Assembly (NCBI RefSeq): GCF_000003815.2 | Contig: NC_049990.1 | Coordinates: 4,315,850-4,340,135, forward strand | Length of the DNA: 24,286 bases | Reading direction: 5' to 3' | DNA from: Branchiostoma floridae | Taxonomy: Eukaryota > Chordata > Leptocardii > Amphioxiformes > Branchiostomatidae | In this document: positions 1 to 9,590 of the stretch, piece by piece | Layout: every line of letters begins with the position of its first letter | Numbering within the stretch: position 1 is the stretch's first letter | Notes under the pieces: generated by a model | Databases searched by the model: none | Told to the model about the DNA's origin: nothing | The model's input: only the letters and a program-made list of their open reading frames with translations | Position numbers and translations under genes: made by a program

Positions 1-107
1 CGTTCACTGCGGTACTGTTTTGTTATTTTCTCCGATGTGTTATAATTCAGATATTGCGCAATACGTAAAAGTGTGACATAGAAGACCACAAAATACACAA
101 CAAGTAA

Positions 108-197
108 GAAAATTCGTTCTTTATCTATGAAATTCGTTGAGCATCTTCCGAACGCAGCAATGCCGCAAGCGTGCCGCACGTCAAGTGAGAGGGGGCC
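108..197 (+). repeat. Dispersed repeat family R1, copy 1
   Basis: This segment shares a run of similar blocks with 2989-3069 (same strand) and 24143-24234 (opposite strand). Shared words include TTTATCT, ATTCGTTGAG, a CGAAC block, AATGCCGCA or a related form, and a final GTGAGA block. The copies are diverged by indels. No terminal inverted repeats or coding capacity are seen. The element class is unknown; it may be the end of a SINE or a DNA element. Confidence 0.65.
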
Positions 198-488
198 TTT
201 AGGTGTGTTTCGTGCGTTTATCGAATTAATAATGGAGGCATTTAACGCGACATATATGTAAGGATGAATGTAATACACGCCTGTCTTTATCAGATAAATG
301 GGATATTTTTAGCACAATATGTATGCAAGGATGCTTTCGCTGTCGGAAAGGGAGATTACGGCGTAAGGACACACTCAATTACCTGTGAGTGTGCACGTCT
401 TGCTTGTAGTCACCGTGTTGGGAGTGCTAATGAAAGGCCAATATCGTGAGTGAATTATATGCAACACAGTCTCTATAACCTATTCATC

Positions 489-516
489 TATATATAGAGA
501 GAGGGAGAGAGAGAGA
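489..516. repeat. TA/GA-rich microsatellite
   Basis: A short TATATA run passes into a GAGAGA-type tract of about 28 bp. Confidence 0.8.
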
Positions 517-1077
517 TGAAAGGTCAACCTATCGTTTTGCTCCTTGCGTGTGATATAAAGGCATTTATAAGTTAAGACACATCAATATTCCAAAGTTAGT
601 AGACATTTTGTTGTTCACATTGTAGTGCATATTGCCTCAGAGGTCAGCAAGTCTCCTCGCTTTTTCTGTAGCAGGGTACTTTTACAGGAAGGGGTTACTA
701 GCCTTTCCTATTTAAATGAAATGGTAAAATGACTCCCTTTATTTAGCACTGATCATAATGATTACATTATAAAACACTCCCCCAAAGTGTAGGATATGCA
801 ATATATCACAATGCAGGAGAATGACAACGGATTTGCGGGAGCGCATTTGCCGTGCGTCCGTCTCTCACGGCGTTCCGAGCACAACTGAGCGGACCCGGAA
901 CCGGCGCGCTCTTTTACGTTGTACTATGTTCGATAGAATATATAGTCCAGGTTCCCGTTTAACGGGCACCTTCTCGAACACGGAACGTCCATTTTACGTC
1001 CCTTCCGAATATTGGTGTAGTCCCAACTGAGCTGCCCTTCCTAGGAGTTGATCCAGGGATCCTAGTTACCAGTGACA

Positions 1078-1469
1078 CCTTTCTCACGCGGCGGCCATGA
1101 TAGATTGAAGACGAGGTCAATGAGGCAAACAGACAAAACTTATTTCTAAAATCAGCTCCTATTTAGATTTCCCCCAAACCACACAAATTTTCACAATATA
1201 AGATCAAATAATAAACATTATAACTAGAGTTATGCACCGAAAGATGTATCAATTTAGAGTAGCGTAGACTGACCCCATAGTCCCTTAAGAGATGCAAAAT
1301 AAAAACATAATAATGCAAATATTTGACGGACATGCAGCCAAATCTCTTATTGGTCACTTTTCTAATTGTTAGGCTATCATTGGTTGAACTGCTAATTATG
1401 ATGGACAGTCTTTTGTTTGCCTCATTGAACTCGTTTTAGATCTATCATGGCCGCCGCGTGAGAAAGGGG
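1078..1469. mobile_element. MITE with ~55-bp terminal inverted repeats
   Basis: The left end (1078-1133) starts CCTTTCTCACGCGGCGGCC and continues through ATGATAGAT to a CAATGAGGCAAAC block. The right end (about 1408-1469) is its reverse complement with a few changes. The whole element is about 390 bp, has an AT-rich centre and no transposase, so it is non-autonomous. I could not define a clear target-site duplication. It resembles the MITEs known to be abundant in amphioxus, but I cannot assign it to a named family. Confidence 0.85.
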
Positions 1470-1649
1470 TATTGTGAGGTTGCTACCGTTTAGATACTGG
1501 GGCATCCATAGACAGTTTCTTTTTCTACGAAATACCATCCAAACAAAGCCTTGGCAATTGCATACTGAAAATATACCCTTAGGAACAGACAATGAATGGT
1601 ATATTGTAACAAGGACCAGCCAAAATGACGTTGGAACATCTCACAGCGA

Positions 1650-1750
1650 ATGAATGAACTTTATTGCACAACATTTGTACATGGTACAATTGTAAGGCAA
1701 CAGTAACAACTCAATTAATACAATGATACTCGTCTAAGTTCTATAACTGC
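1650..1750 (-). mobile_element. Possible 3' end of a retroelement (minus strand)
   Basis: On the minus strand the sequence reads TTGTGCAATAAAGTTCATTC, that is, an AATAAA polyadenylation signal followed by a short TTCA-type repeat. This is the usual look of an L2/CR1-like LINE or SINE 3' tail. No coding part is attached, so it would be a strongly 5'-truncated copy. The call rests only on the tail. Confidence 0.35.
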
Positions 1751-1842
1751 ATACAAATATAGTATAGAAACGCGATTAAAAAAGACAGACTGTTGTGCAT
1801 CTGGAAGTCAAACTTTACTTGCTGCACGTCATAGAGAATGAT

Positions 1843-1874
1843 TAATGATGATGATGATGATGATGATGATGATC
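1843..1874. repeat. (GAT)n microsatellite
   Basis: About ten GAT/ATG trinucleotide repeats in a row. Confidence 0.95.
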
Positions 1875-1885
1875 TTCTTTTTTTT

Positions 1886-1958
1886 ACGCCTGCGCGCATT
1901 AGTTTCGGGGTCTCCATAGGATGTCATCCATAAAATAAAATCAAGTCGGCGTGGCCTT
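1886..1958 (+). repeat. Solo end of TIR element family T1
   Basis: This matches the right-hand terminal repeat of the elements at 2381-2729 and 18033-18600. It shows a GCGCAT-AGTTT-GGGGTCTCC run, then AGGATGTCATCCAT, then an AATAAAATCAA block and GGCCTT. No matching left end is found upstream, so it is a truncated or solo end. Confidence 0.65.
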
Positions 1959-2380
1959 GAGGGCTACACAAGTCCATTTTAGCGAGGTCGCAGCACGATA
2001 GCCATCGAGTGGAATGTGGATCTTTCCTCTAGCAAGAAACTGATGACTTATCTATAACGTATTCTCCAAACAGTAGAACATAAGCCGCAAAGCACGACTC
2101 GTGATCCAGAGGATTTCTAGCCATTAGACCACAGCTCGTCGCTTCATGATGAAAGGCTCTTAGAAGCCTCTGTACCAACCTTCCCGGAAATATTGGACAT
2201 TCATCCGTTACGGTAACAGCACAACACTTTGTACACGGTTCACACGGACCGGCGTTTGTACTTTCCGAAACAGATAACGGATGAAGTAATTTCCGACCAA
2301 GGAGCCTGATAAAAGCTCCTTGTTCCGACCGACGAGCTTAACACGCTTTGTGTCAAAGGTATGAAAAAATAATAAGACTA
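1959..2380. other. Non-coding stretch, nothing recognised
   Basis: I see no coding frame, RNA gene or clear repeat here. Confidence 0.4.
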
Positions 2381-2729
2381 TGGCCATGTCTATTTGATTA
2401 TATGGGTGTCATCCTTGTAAGCATCAATTTTCATACCCATTGCCCAGAAAATCAACTGTAAATGGTACAAATGAAACTGTAACAGAAGCGCATATATGCC
2501 GTATATGACCAAAAAGATATCGGAAAACGAATGATAATGTTATAGAAGACCTACGTCAATTCCAAAGTCAAAGATGTGAAAGAACAAAGATGAAAAATTT
2601 ATAATAATGTATAACGTCATAATGTCGGCAATTGTTTTGTCAAAATCTTGTTTTTTTTCATTCGCATGCTAGCATCAGTATTTGTATTCCCAAAGGATGT
2701 CATCCATGTAATAAAATCAACAGGACCTT
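2381..2729. mobile_element. TIR element family T1, copy with both ends
   Basis: The left end (2381-2430) contains GGCCATGTCTATTTGATTA and GTGTCATCC. The right end (2670-2729) is the diverged inverse, with AGGATGTCATCCATGTAAT and AATCAACAGGACC. The interior shares a block with the 18033-18600 element: an ATATATGCCGT word followed by GGAAAACG and a TAATGT word. No transposase is present. The element is about 350 bp and non-autonomous, with no target duplication resolved. Confidence 0.7.
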
Positions 2730-3344
2730 AGGGATGGATGACAAAGGGTTGAGGTCTCCACTGGGAGTCTCCGGCAGGCTCTGTGAAATATGTACGGAAT
2801 TGCCTCAGTCTGAAACGGGGCAACTTTCCGACCTAGCCTTTCGCGCCCTTTCACACTCTGTCCGTTTATCACGTTAGCCGGAAATAACTCCAGCGGCCAT
2901 GATCTGTGTAAGGGGGGTTGGGGGTGGAAACCTGCTTGTCATGTAAGATGAGACTTCACCAGATAGGCGTGACCCTCTAAGGCTTACGTCACTTTATCTC
3001 TGACATTCGTTGAGTAATATTTCGAACTCCACAATGCCGCACCGGTGCCCCAAGTGCAATGAGATACCACCTTAAGATTGATATGCACGTATACACAGAG
3101 AGGGGTGAACCGACTAAGATATACGTCTCTCAAGAAGGAAACATCTTTCTTCCATTTTTCTAACGCAAAAATAATGAACATAAAGTGGTTTTCTGTAGAC
3201 GTCATAAACACACCTTTTGTGAAAGGTCAGGTTGGAATGACGCACCGATTTCTGGGCACACCAATTTATAACACTCAGTCGGGCACCTTTCGACCTGTAT
3301 TTTGCATTTTGTAACATTATGAATGTAATTTTCATGGCTATCTT
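2730..3344. other. Non-coding stretch with one R1 repeat copy
   Basis: Apart from the R1 copy at 2989-3069, nothing is recognised. The overlapping short frames at 2984-3335 on both strands carry no motif and look like chance. Confidence 0.4.
2989..3069 (+). repeat. Dispersed repeat family R1, copy 2
   Basis: This carries the R1 signature: CATTCGTTGAGTAATATTTC, a CGAACTCC word, AATGCCGCACCGGTGCCCC and AATGAGATACC. It is closest to the inverse of copy 3 at 24143-24234, with which it shares GCACCGGTGCC and GAGATACC. Confidence 0.7.
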
Positions 3345-4235
3345 TGTGCAGCTTCGTAGTTTGAAAATGCAAATTCTACATTTATTGAAATTTACTAATG
3401 CTGTTATATAAACTGCCAGCCTAGAATGATTTACAAGGACTTAGGGGGTCATATAGACCAAGATATACATATCATTTTTGTCCACAAAGTGCCTTAGGCC
3501 TTATCTTTCGTTGATTTGATTTCAGAACAATTTCGCTCATATAATGAGAAAATTATATCCGTAAGACCTTCAGGGCTGCAGCTTCATAGCTTGAAAACTT
3601 ATTTTCTACCGTTATCAAGCTAATAGTATTTTAATGCTATTTTTTTCATAATACCAGACCACAATGATGTATGTCGGTGAAGAAGTCACACCGAAGATAA
3701 ACATATCATACTTTTGTCGAGATTCGGTTGTATTAGGCCGGATGCTTTTGCGATATGATTTCCGACCAATTTCGTCCAAATAGCCTTTTAGACTATAACC
3801 TATTTGTTAAAGTGTTCCTATGACCTACACCTAGGCTATTATGCTACTATTTGTCACTTTTTTTCACTTAAGGCATAACGACCAAGATATACATTTTATT
3901 TTTGTCTTTACGCTCTATGTTTCGTCAATATATGTACCAATTTCGCTCAAAGAGTGCTAATTTCATCTTCGTAAGACCTTCACGACTGCAACTTCAAAGT
4001 TTGAAAATGTAATTTCTACCTTTCTTAATAGCTTTGCCATCGCTATTTTTCATATTACCAGACTACAATGATGTATACGGGTGAAGTGGGTCATACCGAC
4101 GAAGGTATATAACAGTTAACGCTATATTTATAGCGTTATATAACGTTATGTCCAGAAAGTGCTTTAGGCCCTGTGTTTTTTGTGTAATATGATTTCAAAC
4201 CAATTTCGGCAAAATAGCCCTTTAGGCTATAACCT
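3345..4235 (+). repeat. Diverged tandem block, about four units of 205-230 bp
   Basis: The same order of words recurs. A GCTTCGTAGTTTGAAAATG-like block is at 3351, 3581 and 3991. An ACAATGATGTAT-like block is at about 3425, 3663 and 4067. An ACCAAGATATACAT-like block and an ACCAATTTCG block also recur. GTAAGACCTTCA is at 3561 and 3971. The spacing is about 230 bp and then about 410 bp, so one unit between them has lost its first half. The copies are strongly diverged, which implies an old array. No protein is encoded. Confidence 0.7.
4117..4138. repeat. Perfect 22-bp palindrome
   Basis: TAACGCTATA and TATAGCGTTA face each other across a TT centre. It lies inside the fourth unit of the diverged tandem block, and the other units lack it. 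Confidence 0.9.
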
Positions 4236-4814
4236 GTTTGTCAAACTGTTTCTATGGCCTATGGTTTACTTTCGTTTCAAGCAAGTTGGATGTAGTGACC
4301 AAGAATCTGACATCCCGTCTAGTAGTTAAGTTAAAGTTAAAGTTGCTCGTACATCTGTGCAGATGCTTAGGGGTGGCGTCCATCTCCATTTCCCTTGGGC
4401 CACATATGTGCAAGCCACTACAGCAGGGGGCTGGTCCGCTGGTACTGATGTGTGTTTAACTTCCATACTCTTTCTCATTAGTGCTGAGTGCTAAGCAGAG
4501 AAAGCAGCATGTGCCATTTTTTCTAGTCTAGTAGGCTACTACTTTCTTTCACTTCAGGCCGTGTTGATTTGACTATATGAATGACATCCCCTAGGCCCTG
4601 GGAATCCCCAAACTGATGCGAGCGAGCGAAAAAAGAAAGAAACTATTGAAGTGGCCAGGAAAATTGAAAAATGACTACACACACACAGAGGCAAACATTA
4701 GATTCTTATTTTTTTTTACATCTTCTTCTTTTACTTTGCAAGTAAATCTCATCACAATCTCACGTAGCGTTCTGGAGATATACCGCCAGAAATACAAACA
4801 AACAATGAACAATA
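4236..4814. other. Non-coding stretch with repeat-like pieces
   Basis: A GTTAAAGTTAAAGTT run at about 4328-4344 leads into a moderately GC-rich segment to about 4450 that looks like a dispersed repeat, but there is no second copy here to prove it. A solo T1 end lies at 4556-4628. The frames at 4238-4459 and 4616-4819 have no family motif. Confidence 0.35.
4556..4628 (-). repeat. Solo end of TIR element family T1
   Basis: On the minus strand this reads GCATCAGTTTGGGGATTCCC, GGATGTCATTCAT and AGTCAAATCAACACGGCCT. That matches the terminal repeat of the elements at 2381-2729 and 18033-18600. No partner end is found nearby. Confidence 0.7.
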
Positions 4815-5110
4815 AATGAAGACCTTTATTGCACATTTTTGCTTTCTAACAAGCTAAGTACAGGTCAATATGAATAGAATACATCTAGTGACTCTTAGTA
4901 CAATTTGTGTCGAGTGTAATACATGACTAAGACTACAAGGTCTAAAGTATACTAGTATGCACAAGTTCAACTTCTTCTCGCTTCTTAAGACAGTTGTTAA
5001 TGTAGTTGCAGGTGGAGTTTAGAATACATGGTTTGTCTACTTGCATGAGGAATGTAAATTTTTCAGTGTTATTTAGATATTGAATACATGGAAACTTAAC
5101 ACAAGAATCA
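4810..5110 (-). mobile_element. Retroelement 3' end or a minus-strand 3' UTR
   Basis: On the minus strand, 4825-4830 is AATAAA in the context GTGCAATAAAGGTCTTCAT. The approximately 280 bp before it are AT-rich and non-coding. Two readings are possible. It may be the 3' UTR and tail of a 5'-truncated CR1/L2-like element, since the tail resembles that at 1650-1750. Or it may be the 3' UTR of a minus-strand gene whose last coding exon would be 5129-5473. The sequence alone does not decide between them. Confidence 0.4.
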
Positions 5111-5128
5111 CACACGCTCCGTGAAACA

Positions 5129-5473
5129 TTACGCCCCTTTCATGGAGATGATAAAGTAGTTTCCAGTTGTTCTGACGTGATAAACTGTGGGAGGGTGAAA
5201 AGGTCGTGAGGCCGGGTCGGCAAGCAGCTCTTTCTTAGCCAAACCAATTTCAAACATTCCCGAGGGCCTACGGGTAACTCCTGATGGAGCCCTAAATCTG
5301 GGAGTGTGTAAAAATACATCGCGATTCGGCGTAGGGCTGATCTTTCGGGTCATGTTCCTGAAGGTTAGACATCCAGGTATGTATGGATTCTCCTGTCGTT
5401 TCGACAGGTGAATACGCAAACAGTCAGTTGCCGATGTAGGTTCGGCGACCTGTTCCGTCTGACCTGCACTTTT
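5129..5473 (-). CDS. Unassigned open segment, possible terminal exon
   Basis: On the minus strand the frame is open for 115 codons, from 5473 down to a stop at 5129-5131. It is more GC-rich than the flanks. A fair 3' splice acceptor (TAAAAAGTGCAG) lies at its start, giving an exon beginning near 5463, and an AATAAA signal lies 300 bp beyond the stop. The peptide is Pro/Arg-rich, with the words NPYIPGCLTFRNMTRKISP, SGVTRRPSGMFEIGLAKKEL and VYHVRTTGNYFIISMKGA. I do not recognise the family and found no upstream exon. It could be the last exon of a host gene, part of a degenerate transposable element, or chance. Confidence 0.3.
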   Translation of the reverse strand, partial: KSAGQTEQVAEPTSATDCLRIHLSKRQENPYIPGCLTFRNMTRKISPTPNRDVFLHTPRFRAPSGVTRRPSGMFEIGLAKKELLADPASRPFHPPTVYHVRTTGNYFIISMKGA

Positions 5474-5637
5474 TATGGTGAAAATTTAAAAGAGATATGC
5501 AATTCGTCTACTGACACTCGTGGTCCCACAGGTACAGGAATTGCCACATGTAAGATGGCCCCAGCAGATGCAGCTTTTTTTTTTTAGTTTTCGTCTCCTA
5601 GGAGGACTTCTGACCAAGGATGTAAGGGGTTCCTCCT

Positions 5638-6068
5638 AGGGCTGGGTACCGGTACAGAAAATTCAGGTCAAGGTCCGGTTCAGGTCCAAAGGATCAGGTC
5701 CAGGTCCGGACCTGAACCTGGACCTGATTCAGTATGACTCATACCAATGGTCCATTTCACTACAAAGAAATCTGTTTGGTGAAGTATTAGACTTACAATG
5801 ACGTTTTAAAATCCTACAACGCTAACCGCACCTGTACGATTGGCTGTAAAACTTGATAGAAATTACTATAAACTCTACTCTACTTCACTCTTGTTATTTT
5901 CTTCCACCTGCAAGAGTCAAAACGTGTGAATCCCTGATAAAATAATCTGTTAATTTTCTAATCGGTCCAACATCCGGTACACCTAATTTTTTCAGGTCCG
6001 GTTTTTCTGGACCGGTCCAATAAGAAAAACCGGTTTTGTACCGGTACGCTGTACCGATACCCAGCCCT
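5638..6068. mobile_element. TIR element with AGGGCTGGGTAYCGGTAC ends
   Basis: The left end (5638-5655) reads AGGGCTGGGTACCGGTAC. The right end (6035-6068) is its inverse, containing GTACCGGTAC and GTACCGATACCCAGCCCT. The element is 431 bp with no transposase. Both inner flanks are rich in CAGGTCC/GGACCTG words, including a near-palindrome at 5693-5728. The AGGGCTGGG-type ends suggest a non-autonomous hAT-like element, but I see no 8-bp target duplication. The right end is followed by a second CCCAGCCCTA, a small duplication. Confidence 0.75.
5693..5728. repeat. CAGGTCC/GGACCTG near-palindrome
   Basis: ATCAGGTCCAGGTCC is followed at once by its near-inverse GGACCTGAACCTGGACCTGA. The perfect core is CAGGTCCGGACCTG. 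It lies inside the 5638-6068 element and could form a hairpin. Confidence 0.85.
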
Positions 6069-6138
6069 ACCCAGCCCTATCCAAGACTATTCTCTTTACG
6101 TCTTGTATAGTTTGGTGTCTTTTATACCATACCTTTCG

Positions 6139-6194
6139 TTTCCGCAAGCTGCCCGGCGTGGCCCTGTTTGGAAATGTGACGTAGGTCTAAAGAG
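6139..6194 (-). repeat. Solo end of MITE family M2
   Basis: On the minus strand this reads GTCACATTTCCAAACAGGGCC, then CGGGCAGCTTGCGGAAACGAAA. It matches the left terminal repeat of the element at 9213-9420. Only one end is present. Confidence 0.75.
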
Positions 6195-7040
6195 TCACAA
6201 CACAGTGTTAAAACGACTTCATTCAGCACGTACTCGTAGAAACACTCGTAGCTATTGACTTGTATTAACCCTTGCTTGTACAACTTGAACTTCAGTAACC
6301 AGTTTGAACTCACTTTATCAAATTAAACCGCCTGAAGGCTGTTTCATGGACACTCGGGGAGCGCGGTGCTTCAAGATGCCGCAGCCTGAAACATTAAGGA
6401 CCTTTCTGTGGCATAAACATGGCATCCCCGTGGTAAGGGTTAATTCATTATCATCATCATCATCGGGGTTATACCGCCCCTGACGGGATGAGCTGGTGAA
6501 ATAGTGACAACTATTTGAAATTATGTGTTTCTTTCGGTTTCATAGTGGGTACACTGACTGATAAAGTGTTTCATTTTCAACTGCATTCATTGAGCAATAT
6601 ATGTACACAATCTCTCGTGGACAGGGAGTTGTTTATGTAACATCGTGGCGCCGTAACGTGAAGATTTCGCAGCGGTACTACAAAGGACAAAATAAGCCAC
6701 AAAATTAACCTTCATTAGCAACATAGCGCGTCATTGACGTCAGCCCATGTCCGATATGAACTCAAGTGACCAGTCTGAACACATTTCAAAGCCGGACTTT
6801 CAAAGGCCTTTGTACACTTTATATAACAGCGGGGTCAAATTACGTAAAGGCTTCGAAACCGGAGTACGAAGGTAATCATTTTAGCCGGCCCTTGATAATT
6901 TGCAATGTGTGAAATCTGATACTGATAAACAAAACTACTTCAAAAAGCAGTTTTGTTTTGTAACCCACTGTCAGTCTCTGTTGTAAATAACCTCCAAGCG
7001 GATGTAAGGATCCGGTTTGATGTCAATGCTTTACGTAAAC
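6195..7040. other. Non-coding stretch, nothing recognised
   Basis: A short (ATC)n run lies at about 6448-6463. Otherwise I see no gene, RNA or clear repeat. The last 30-40 bp lead into the satellite array. Confidence 0.4.
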
Positions 7041-9053
7041 TCGTATACTGTTAACCTAAGGGCTTTGCATTTATGCAACAGCACTACAAAGACAAATTAC
7101 GCAAGGTGTAACTTACACTGTAAGCTGATTTATTTAAGACGAAGTTTTCAACAACTCCGCTGAGCTATGATGAAACGCCGATTGGCGATGTCCCAAGGCT
7201 AAGGATCCTGACTAAAAAGAACATCTTACTTTACTCAGCTTATGTAACTTTCGACAAATTGATAACTTTTGGAACACACGGCTGCGGAACTGAAATGGAT
7301 GCTGCATCCGACGGAAAAGCAACACCCCCTTTAATTCTCTGCTTTTATATCAAATTACATTGCCTACGAGAAAGCATCGTGCAGATTGAAAAGTCGTTTT
7401 TAAGTAAAGGTCGTATACTGTTTCGTAAATGCTGTGCATTTATGTAATAGCACTACAAAGACAAATTACGCAACGTGTAACTTACACTGTAAGCTGATTT
7501 ATTTAAGACGAAGTTTTCAACAACTCTGCCGAGCTATTATGAAACGCCGATTGTCGATGTCCCGAAGCTAAGGATCCTGACTACAAAGAACATCTTACTT
7601 TACTTAGCTTATGTAACTTTCGACAAATTGATAACTTTTGGAACACACGGCTGGGGACTGAAATGAATGTTGCATCCGACAGACAAACAACATCTCCTTT
7701 AATTAGCTGCTTTTATGTCAAATTACATTGCCTACCAGAAAGAATCGTACAGATCAACATTTTATTTCCAGCCGTTTGAAAGTCGTTTTTGAAGTAAAAG
7801 TCGTATACTGTTTCCTAAAGGCTTTGCATTTATGTAATAGCACTACAAAGACAAATTACGCAAGGTGTAACTTACACTGTAAGCTGATTTATTTAAGACG
7901 AAGTTGTCAACAACTCTGCCGAGCTATGATGAAACGCCGATTGGCGATGTCCCGAGGCTGAGGATCCTGACTAAAAAGAACATCTTACTTTACTCAGCTT
8001 ATGTAATTTTCGACAAATTGATAACTTTTGGAACACACGGCTGGAGGAATGAAAAAGATGCTGCATCCGACGGAAAAACAACACCCCCTTTAATTGGCCG
8101 ATTTTATATCAACTTACATTGCCTACCAGAAAGAATCGTGCAGATCAACAATTGATTTACTGTCGTTTGAAAGTCATTTTTGAAGTAAAAGTCGTATACT
8201 GCTTCGTAAAGGCTTTGCATTTATGTAATAACACTACAAAGACAAATTACGCAAGGTGTAACTTACACTGTAAGCTACTTTATTTAAGACGAAGTTTTCA
8301 ACAACTCTGCCGAGCTACGATGAAACGCCGATTGGCGATGTCCCGAGGCTGAGGATCCTGACTAAAAAGAACATCTTACTTTACTCAGCTTATGTAACTT
8401 TCGACAAATTGATAACTTTTGGAACACACGGCTGGGGAACTGAAATGGATGCTGCATCCGACGGAAAACACAAGATCCCCTTTAATTCTCTGCTTTTATA
8501 TCAACTTACATTGCCTACGAGAAAGCATCGTGCAGATCAACCATTCATTTACTGTCGTTTGAAAGTCATTTTTGAAGTTAAAGTCGTATACTGTTTCCTA
8601 AAGGCTTTGCATTTATGCAATAGCACTACAAAGACAAATTACGCAAGGTGTAACTTACACTGTAAGCTTATTTATTTAAGACGAAGTTTTTAACAACTGT
8701 GCCGAGCTACGATGAAACGCCGATTGGCGATGTCCCAAGGCTAAGGATCCTGACTACAAAGAACATCTTACTTTACTCAGATTATGTAACTTTCGACAAA
8801 TTGATAACTTTTGGAACACAAGACTGGGGACTGAAATGGATGCTGCATCCGACGGAAAAACAACATCTCCTTTTTTTGCCTACGAGAAAGAATCGTGCAG
8901 ATCAACAATTCATTTACTGTCGTTTGAAAGTCATTTTTGAAGTAAAAGTCGTCTAATGTTTCGTAAAGGCTTTGCATTTATGCAATAGCACTACAAAGAC
9001 AAATTACGCAAGGTGTAACTTACACTGTAAGCTGATTTATTTAAGACGAAGTT
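7041..9053 (+). repeat. Satellite-like tandem array, five units plus a partial
   Basis: The word TCGTATACTG (or TCGTCTAATG in the last unit) starts units at 7041, 7411, 7801, 8192, 8584 and 8949, giving periods of about 370, 390, 391, 392 and 365 bp. Each unit carries GCACTACAAAGACAAATTAC, the short palindrome GTGTAACTTACAC, GATGAAACGCCGATTG, a GGATCC site and TTGATAACTTTTGGAACACA. Length differences come from small indels. The last unit stops at 9053. Unit-to-unit similarity is high, so the array is young or homogenised. Short open frames inside it recur only because the DNA recurs. Confidence 0.95.
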
Positions 9054-9212
9054 CACACAGAGGTGCCTTGAAAATGTCGCCACTTCTTTAGTTTTGAAGT
9101 GACAAGGACATGGTGTTTTCAAAGTTTCGTATCCGTTGTAACATCATATCATCATTACCGGACTATCTTTGACTTCCACTGTTTTTGTTGAGCACACCTT
9201 CCTAAGCCCATC
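9054..9212. repeat. Flank of the satellite array, repeated at about 14150-14250
   Basis: From 9058 to about 9140 this segment resembles 14150-14250. It shares GCCTTGAAAATGTCG (GCCTTGGAAATGTCG there), CACTTCTTTAGTTTTGA and a GTTTTCAAAGTTTCGTAT-like block. On both sides it follows satellite units, so unit and flank were duplicated together. The remainder to 9212 shows nothing. Confidence 0.6.
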
Positions 9213-9420
9213 TTAGGCTCAGGTCACATTTCCAAACCGGGGCCCGGCCGGGCAGCTTTCGTGAGCGAAAATAATGATATAAAAGACATTAATATACACA
9301 AAATGTCAAAATAAAATTCATGGGCATGATTTGTGTACATTTCTTATCATACAGTTCAATTTTTCGTTTTTTAAAACGTCCCGGCCGGGCCCCGGTTTGG
9401 AAATGTGATCTAAGCCTTAG
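9213..9420. mobile_element. MITE family M2 with GC-rich inverted ends
   Basis: The left end (9214-9252) reads TAGGCTCAGGTCACATTTCC, then AAACCGGGGCCCGGCCGGG. The right end (9380-9419) is its inverse, with three or four differences. The element is about 207 bp, with an AT-rich centre and no coding capacity. A solo end of the same family is at 6139-6194. TA dinucleotides sit at both borders, which would fit a TA-target family, but this is not decisive. Confidence 0.85.
9331..9365 (+). repeat. 35-bp exact direct repeat, copy 1
   Basis: This is an exact 35-bp match to 9500-9534, beginning TTGTGTACATTTCTTATCAT. Copy 1 lies inside the M2 MITE. Confidence 0.95.
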
Positions 9421-9499
9421 CGAAGTACCGCCCAATTGTTCTTTTTCTATGTCATGCCCCCCCCCTTCTTTTAATTTCTGTTGGACACCAATTAAGTTA

Positions 9500-9534
9500 T
9501 TGTGTACATTTCTTATCATACAGTTCAATTTTTC
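9500..9534 (+). repeat. 35-bp exact direct repeat, copy 2
   Basis: This is the second copy of the 35-bp word at 9331-9365, 169 bp downstream. It ends where the presumed 5' region of the retrotransposon begins. Confidence 0.95.
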
Positions 9535-9560
9535 AGAGTCAGAGGTCAGAGCCTTCCAAG

Positions 9561-9590
9561 ATGGCTGCCTCCTTTTGTGCTGGTGAGTAA
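9561..9590 (+). CDS. Short upstream ORF in retrotransposon leader
   Basis: An ATG in good context (CCAAGATGG) opens a 9-codon frame ending in TAA. The same AAGATGGCTG word starts the main ORF at 9996. The uORF overlaps a strong splice-donor-like word, CTGGTGAGTA (9580-9589). It could modulate translation or be a remnant of a spliced leader. No acceptor with a good pyrimidine tract is seen before 9999. Confidence 0.3.
   Translation: MAASFCAGE

Larger units (their letters stand above)
1..1077. other. Non-coding stretch, no gene recognised
   Basis: No coding segment with splice sites or family motifs is visible. It contains one copy of a dispersed repeat (108-197) and a short GA-rich tract (489-516), listed separately. 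Short open frames at 264-449 and 821-1030 have no recognisable motifs and look like chance. The part from about 820 to 1030 is more GC-rich than its surroundings, but I see no reason to call it coding. Confidence 0.5.

Noticed and set aside
821-1030. 69-codon plus-strand ORF as a gene
   Set aside because: Slightly GC-rich, but no motif, no splice context and no homology that I recognise.
7728-8956. Family of small related proteins in the tandem array
   Set aside because: The open frames recur because the DNA recurs. They differ in start, frame and end from unit to unit and have no family motif.
7041-9053. CRISPR-like regular repeats
   Set aside because: The repeated units are 365-392 bp and adjoin without distinct spacers, in a clearly eukaryotic setting.
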